This document shows positions 6,776 to 9,861 of a stretch of DNA of 9,861 nt, piece by piece; within the stretch, counting starts at the first letter, position 1, and each line of letters opens with the position of its first letter. Under the pieces are notes generated by a model, which had not been told where the DNA came from, did not search any database, and was given only the letters and a program-made list of their open reading frames with translations. The position numbers and the translations under genes were made by a program. The DNA comes from Deltaproteobacteria bacterium (GTDB taxonomy: Bacteria; Myxococcota_A; UBA9160; SMWR01), in contig JAJDAM010000526.1 of NCBI GenBank assembly GCA_029261905.1, forward strand, positions 1 through 9,861, written 5' to 3'.

Positions 6776-6808
6776 GGATCCAATTTCGTCAAAACCGCCG
6801 GTACCAAT
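6756..6808 (-). promoter_or_regulatory. Three direct repeats ATTGGWWCC, probable MocR operator
   Basis: On the minus strand ATTGGTACC (6808-6800), ATTGGATCC (6784-6776) and ATTGGTTCC (6764-6756) occur in the same orientation, with start-to-start distances of 24 and 20 nt. The 20-nt step equals about two helical turns. All three lie in the 71-bp gap before a MocR gene. Known MocR regulators such as GabR bind short direct repeats near their own promoter, so this is a natural autoregulatory operator. A bulged inverted repeat (6762-6785) overlaps the middle copies and could be an additional symmetry element. The repeats are directly visible; their use by this regulator is inference. Confidence 0.6.
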
Positions 6809-6811
6809 CGC

Positions 6812-8806
6812 TCAGCCCGCGAATGCCAGAAACAGGGCCGCCGTGAACACAGCGAGCCAGCCGAAGAACAGCGCTCGCAGCGCGACGAGTTTCGGCCCGC
6901 GACAGGCCCGGTCCAGCCAATCGGCCCCCAACGCGAACAGCACCGCAAGCGGAGCGGTCACGACCAGCCCGTAGCTCGCCTTTCCCTGGGCGAAGTACGG
7001 CAGCCGCAGCGCCAGCTCGAGCAGCCCGAACAGCACCGCGTAGATCAATGTGAGCAGAAACGAGAATGCGGCGCGCCGGCCAGGATCGGGGTCAGCGAAT
7101 GCAATCGCTCCAGCTCTCGCGGCCCCGACTGCGATCAACAGCGTCGCCGGAACCGCCACCCAATAGCCGAGCGACATGAACGTGTAGTTCCACAGCGGAT
7201 GGCGATCGCGCGGCGACACGCGACCGGCGATCCCGCCGTCACCCCACAGTGTCGAATAGACGCTGTCCCAAAAGGAGTGGAAGGCGGACAGGTAGGGGTG
7301 GTGGAGCGACTCTCCGAAACTCGTGAAGTAGGCCAACGTGTGGAAGCCCGGTTGCTGCCACCAGGCCAGTGTCGGCCCCGGCATGTTCCCCCAATTCGCC
7401 ATCAGCGGGTCACCGTATTCGATCCAATTGCGCAGGTAGAACCAGCCAGCACACGCGAAGGCCACGCCACCCATCAACAGAAGTCTTCCGGCTGCGCGTC
7501 GCGGCCCCATCCGGTCGACCGACAGCCACTTCACGAGCAGGAAGAAGCCGGCCACCGCACTCACCAGGATCGCGGTGAACTTCGTGACCAGACACAAGCC
7601 GAGCAACACGGCGAGCCAGGCCACACGCGCGATCGGGGCGTCACGCTCGACGAGGAGGTTCACGGTGGCCAGCATCGCGAGTCCGGCAAGAAAGGTGTGG
7701 AATGTCTCGTTGGAAAAATAGGCGGCCGAGTAGATGTTCATCGGCAAGACGGCGCCGAACAGCAACCCGTACACCACCGCTGAAGAGGTCAGACCCAACC
7801 GTCGGCAGAGCGCGCCAGCCACCCAGACGTTTCCGAATCCGGCCAGGAACGGAATCAACTTCAGTCCGAGTGTTGCGCCCTCGACGCCACCGATCGACCC
7901 CAACGCGGAACCGAGCCACTGCAATGCCCCCGCGGCGGCGTAGAACAGCGGCGGGTGATAGACCGACCACCCGTCGGTGGCGAGTGGCACGGCATGGTGT
8001 TCGCGCAAGAAGTCGATGTAGTAGAGGTGGTGGCGCGCATCGAACCCGACCTGGGTGGGTAATTCGAGAAACTTGCGAACGAACAGGAAGATCCACCCCA
8101 GACCCGCCGTAAGCAGCACAGCGACCTGCCACCGAGCGCTCGACCACGGCGCTTTCGATGCACGCAGGCCCAGAAATCCGACCACGCCGAGCGCGAACAT
8201 CGCGATGACCGCAACCCGGCCTTCGATGAGTGCCTCGAGCGGGGTTTCCACCGTATAGGCGAGTGGGTTGATTCGGGTATCCGACGCGACGACGGCGTTG
8301 CCGAGGTCGTTGCCGTCCCAGCTGACGTGCCAACTCGAATCGGAAACGATCGGTGCCATCTGCAGCGACAGCAGCGGAGGTCCGTGTCGATTCGCCACGT
8401 CGATCTGCAACGTGTCGGCCGGGGAAACCGCAGGTAGTTCGATGCTTCGAAACTGTCTGAAGTTGTGCCCGTCAGCGTCTGCCTGTGCGATGCGCGCGCC
8501 GTTGAAATAGACCCAGTACGCGCCCATCGCGCGAAGCTTCAGCACAGCCGGCCCATCGTTCGCCGGAAAATCGAAGAGCTGTCGGGAGAATTGCGCCACC
8601 GGGACCTCTTCGGTCCCCCACTGGTGGAGCTCCGCCGAGACGACGGCCGGAGCGGTAATCCAGGGTGCCTGCTCGGACTGCGATATGAAGGGCACGTGCG
8701 GCGAGTACCCACCGCGCACGATCAGAAAGCCGATCGACCCCAGCACGAGTGCGGCGGCGCCCAGGCGTTGTACCCGCTGCCACCTCGATGATTTCTCGCG
8801 ACCCAT
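6812..8806 (-). CDS. Multi-pass GT-C (GT39/DUF2142-like) glycosyltransferase with N-terminal beta-sandwich-like domain
   Basis: Predicted polyprenyl-phosphate-sugar-dependent glycosyltransferase of the inner membrane. Numbered from the GTG alternative start at 8842 (676 residues), a first helix lies at about 28-44. It is followed by an extracytoplasmic region (about 45-200) rich in beta strands, with YWVYFNGARI (109-118) and LQIDVANRHGPPLLSL. This resembles the jelly-roll domains at the N-termini of rhamnosidases and other carbohydrate enzymes. About ten to twelve further helices follow from 208. The first large GT-C loop carries FDARHHLYYIDFLREH (267-282) and YHPPLFYA, with Asp268 the candidate catalytic base. 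SNETFH (377-382) and RNWIEYGDPL (471-480) are typical of GT39/DUF2142-like proteins. The ATG at 8806 gives a basic N-terminus before helix 1, but no Shine-Dalgarno is clear for it or for the GTG at 8842. It is monocistronic, divergent from surA. Donor and acceptor are unknown; lipid, protein or surface-glycan modification are all possible. Confidence 0.85.
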   Translation of the reverse strand: MGREKSSRWQRVQRLGAAALVLGSIGFLIVRGGYSPHVPFISQSEQAPWITAPAVVSAELHQWGTEEVPVAQFSRQLFDFPANDGPAVLKLRAMGAYWVYFNGARIAQADADGHNFRQFRSIELPAVSPADTLQIDVANRHGPPLLSLQMAPIVSDSSWHVSWDGNDLGNAVVASDTRINPLAYTVETPLEALIEGRVAVIAMFALGVVGFLGLRASKAPWSSARWQVAVLLTAGLGWIFLFVRKFLELPTQVGFDARHHLYYIDFLREHHAVPLATDGWSVYHPPLFYAAAGALQWLGSALGSIGGVEGATLGLKLIPFLAGFGNVWVAGALCRRLGLTSSAVVYGLLFGAVLPMNIYSAAYFSNETFHTFLAGLAMLATVNLLVERDAPIARVAWLAVLLGLCLVTKFTAILVSAVAGFFLLVKWLSVDRMGPRRAAGRLLLMGGVAFACAGWFYLRNWIEYGDPLMANWGNMPGPTLAWWQQPGFHTLAYFTSFGESLHHPYLSAFHSFWDSVYSTLWGDGGIAGRVSPRDRHPLWNYTFMSLGYWVAVPATLLIAVGAARAGAIAFADPDPGRRAAFSFLLTLIYAVLFGLLELALRLPYFAQGKASYGLVVTAPLAVLFALGADWLDRACRGPKLVALRALFFGWLAVFTAALFLAFAG

Positions 8807-8840
8807 GCGCGGCACATGGTAAGCAATGTGGTGGCTCGTC

Positions 8841-8875
8841 ACGACGGCATCGAATGCAGTCTGGCCATCCGTCGT
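8841..8875. repeat. Inverted repeat in the divergent glycosyltransferase/surA region
   Basis: ACGACGG (8841-8847) and CCGTCGT (8869-8875) are perfect complements separated by 21 nt. They extend by GTC (8838-8840)/GAC (8878-8880) if a 2-nt bulge is allowed. It overlaps the alternative GTG start of the glycosyltransferase and a candidate promoter for it. It could be an operator, but a 7-bp match in a region this size may be chance. Confidence 0.25.
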
Positions 8876-8882
8876 CTGACAA
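8853..8882 (-). promoter_or_regulatory. Candidate promoter of the glycosyltransferase gene
   Basis: Minus strand TTGTCA (8882-8877; five of six to consensus) and a poor -10, TGCATT (8858-8853), 18 nt apart. Transcription would start around 8846, leaving a leader of about 40 nt before the ATG at 8806, or almost none before the GTG at 8842. This mildly favours the ATG start. Weak prediction; I found no convincing surA promoter on the opposite strand. Confidence 0.25.
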
Positions 8883-8934
8883 CCGCGGGCGGGCTATCCT
8901 GAGTGGCTGGATTTTCGATAGACGGTTTCCGGGT

Positions 8935-8940
8935 AGAGGG
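8935..8940 (+). promoter_or_regulatory. Ribosome-binding site deciding the surA start
   Basis: AGAGGG lies 8 nt before the ATG at 8949, a good spacing. An in-frame TAG immediately precedes that ATG, so no earlier start is possible. The alternative ATG at 8964 has only a GGGGG run 4 nt away, which is too close, so 8949 is preferred. Confidence 0.65.
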
Positions 8941-8948
8941 TTCAGTAG

Positions 8949-9861
8949 ATGATTGGGGGTCCCATGCAGCGTGTGCGCCCGTGGTTTTTCACGGGGCTCG
9001 TATTGGCCGCGATTGCGTCGCCCAGGCCCGGATTCGGGGCCGAAGAGCTCGTCGACGGCATCGCCGCGCAGGTGGGAACACACATCGTGCTCGTCTCGGA
9101 GGTCTTGGCCAAGGTCTCTCAGACCGAAAACCGGATGATCGAAGCGGGGGCACCTCAGACCGAGGTGTTCAAGCTCCGGGCGGACGGATTGGAGCGGATG
9201 ATCGAGCAGAAAATCCTCGAGAGCGAGGTGCAGCGACTCGAACTCCGCGCTTCCGAGGCCGAGATCGACGAGGTGATCAACGTGTTGGCGGCCGAAAACG
9301 GGATTTCGCTGACACAGCTCGCCGACAGCGTTCAGTCCCAGGGCATGACGATGGCGGCCTACCGCGACGAGATCCGCGCGAAAGTCGAACAGCGCAAGGT
9401 CATGACCCAGGCACTGCAGCCGAAAGTCAATATCGAAGAACAGGAGGTTCGCGATCTGTTCGATCAGCGCTTCGGCGATCAGCCCGAGGGGGGCATGCAG
9501 GTCCACTTGAGACATCTGTTGATCACCGTGATGCCCGGTCGGGAGATCTCGCTCGCGTGTGAGGAGACCGAGGTCGCAGCGGCTCGCATTCGAGATGGAG
9601 AGTCGTTCGAAGTCGTGGCGAGCGAGGTATCCGCCGTCTCCCCGGAGAGTGGCGGGGATATCGGCTGGATACACGGGGATTCGTTGGCGCCATGGATGTC
9701 GGATCTGGTCACGAATCTGAAGCCGGGCGAGATGAGCGAGATTTCTCGACAGCCGTTCGGCTGCAACATCTTGAAACTCGTGGAACGCAACGAATATGAG
9801 CCGGTTACCTTCGAACAGGCCCGCTCCTCGATCGAGCAGGTGCTCTACTCGCAGAAGATCG
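8949..9861 (+). CDS. surA: SurA-like periplasmic peptidylprolyl isomerase/chaperone (3' end missing)
   Basis: Exported folding factor for outer-membrane proteins, of the SurA/PpiC parvulin class; 304 residues are visible and the frame is open to the window edge. Residues 1-31 form a signal peptide: Arg-containing start, hydrophobic FFTGLVLAAIA core, likely cleavage after FGA (residue 31). The SurA N-terminal helical domain spans about 33-160 (VDGIAAQVG, ILESEVQR, AYRDEIRAKVEQRKV). A parvulin domain spans about 184-280, with LRHLLITV (187-194), SGGDIGW (234-240), LKPGEMSEI and FGCNILKLVE. The last motif is normally FG(Y/W)HIIKL; Asn273 replaces the usual His, while His189 of the first motif is kept, so isomerase activity may be reduced. 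A second parvulin domain, if any, would lie beyond the window. The gene shares its strand with mfd, which in some related genomes is its close neighbour (recollection), and is divergent from the glycosyltransferase. Confidence 0.92.
   Translation, partial: MIGGPMQRVRPWFFTGLVLAAIASPRPGFGAEELVDGIAAQVGTHIVLVSEVLAKVSQTENRMIEAGAPQTEVFKLRADGLERMIEQKILESEVQRLELRASEAEIDEVINVLAAENGISLTQLADSVQSQGMTMAAYRDEIRAKVEQRKVMTQALQPKVNIEEQEVRDLFDQRFGDQPEGGMQVHLRHLLITVMPGREISLACEETEVAAARIRDGESFEVVASEVSAVSPESGGDIGWIHGDSLAPWMSDLVTNLKPGEMSEISRQPFGCNILKLVERNEYEPVTFEQARSSIEQVLYSQKI

Noticed and set aside
6762..6785. Bulged hairpin AATT(C)GGATC/GATCCAATT considered as a terminator for the glycosyltransferase gene
   Set aside because: There is no T-run after it in the direction of transcription, and it coincides with the ATTGGWWCC repeats, so an operator explanation is better.
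8472..9674. 400-codon minus-strand frame across the glycosyltransferase start and surA
   Set aside because: The opposite strand carries a signal peptide plus SurA and parvulin motifs. This frame also covers the divergent intergenic region and shows no family features.

Overview
The window looks like chromosomal DNA from a GC-rich (about 60-65% by eye) Gram-negative bacterium. Evidence for a Gram-negative is a secreted SurA-type periplasmic chaperone and membrane proteins of outer-membrane-bearing bacteria. A deltaproteobacterial/Myxococcota-like origin is my best guess. It rests on general protein flavour and the mfd/surA pairing, not on any marker gene. I see no tRNA, rRNA, CRISPR, transposase, integrase or phage gene.

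Layout: (1) 1-2921, + strand: the C-terminal ~970 residues of Mfd, the transcription-repair coupling factor, cut by the left edge. (2) 2971-4706, - strand: a compact three-gene operon read right to left. It encodes a small YbjQ/UPF0145 protein, then a second YbjQ-type protein with an N-terminal membrane anchor (1 nt after the first stop), then a membrane-bound M48 zinc metallopeptidase. (3) 4707-4851: a 145-bp intergenic region with a nine-G ribosome-binding tract, a 12-nt direct repeat and a possible promoter. (4) 4852-6740, - strand: a MocR-type regulator (GntR winged helix plus aminotransferase-like PLP domain). It overlaps by ATGA a 136-residue, four-helix membrane protein of unknown function. 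(5) 6741-6811: a 71-bp intergenic region holding three direct repeats ATTGGWWCC around a candidate promoter, the likely regulator operator. (6) 6812-8806 (or 8842), - strand: a large multi-pass GT-C/GT39-like glycosyltransferase with an additional N-terminal beta-sandwich-like extracytoplasmic domain. (7) 8949-9861, + strand: SurA-like peptidylprolyl isomerase with a signal peptide, cut by the right edge.

How it fits together: mfd and surA share a strand and flank about 6 kb of six genes that all run the other way. This suggests an accessory block placed between two core genes. The block has three apparent transcription units: YbjQ-YbjQ-M48 (envelope proteolysis or quality control, inferred), MocR plus four-helix membrane protein (a PLP- or amino-compound-sensing unit, inferred), and a lone envelope glycosyltransferase. 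The most notable points are the conserved-looking YbjQ/YbjQ-TM/M48 cassette and the triple operator-like repeat in front of the MocR gene, with a one-mismatch copy in front of the YbjQ operon.
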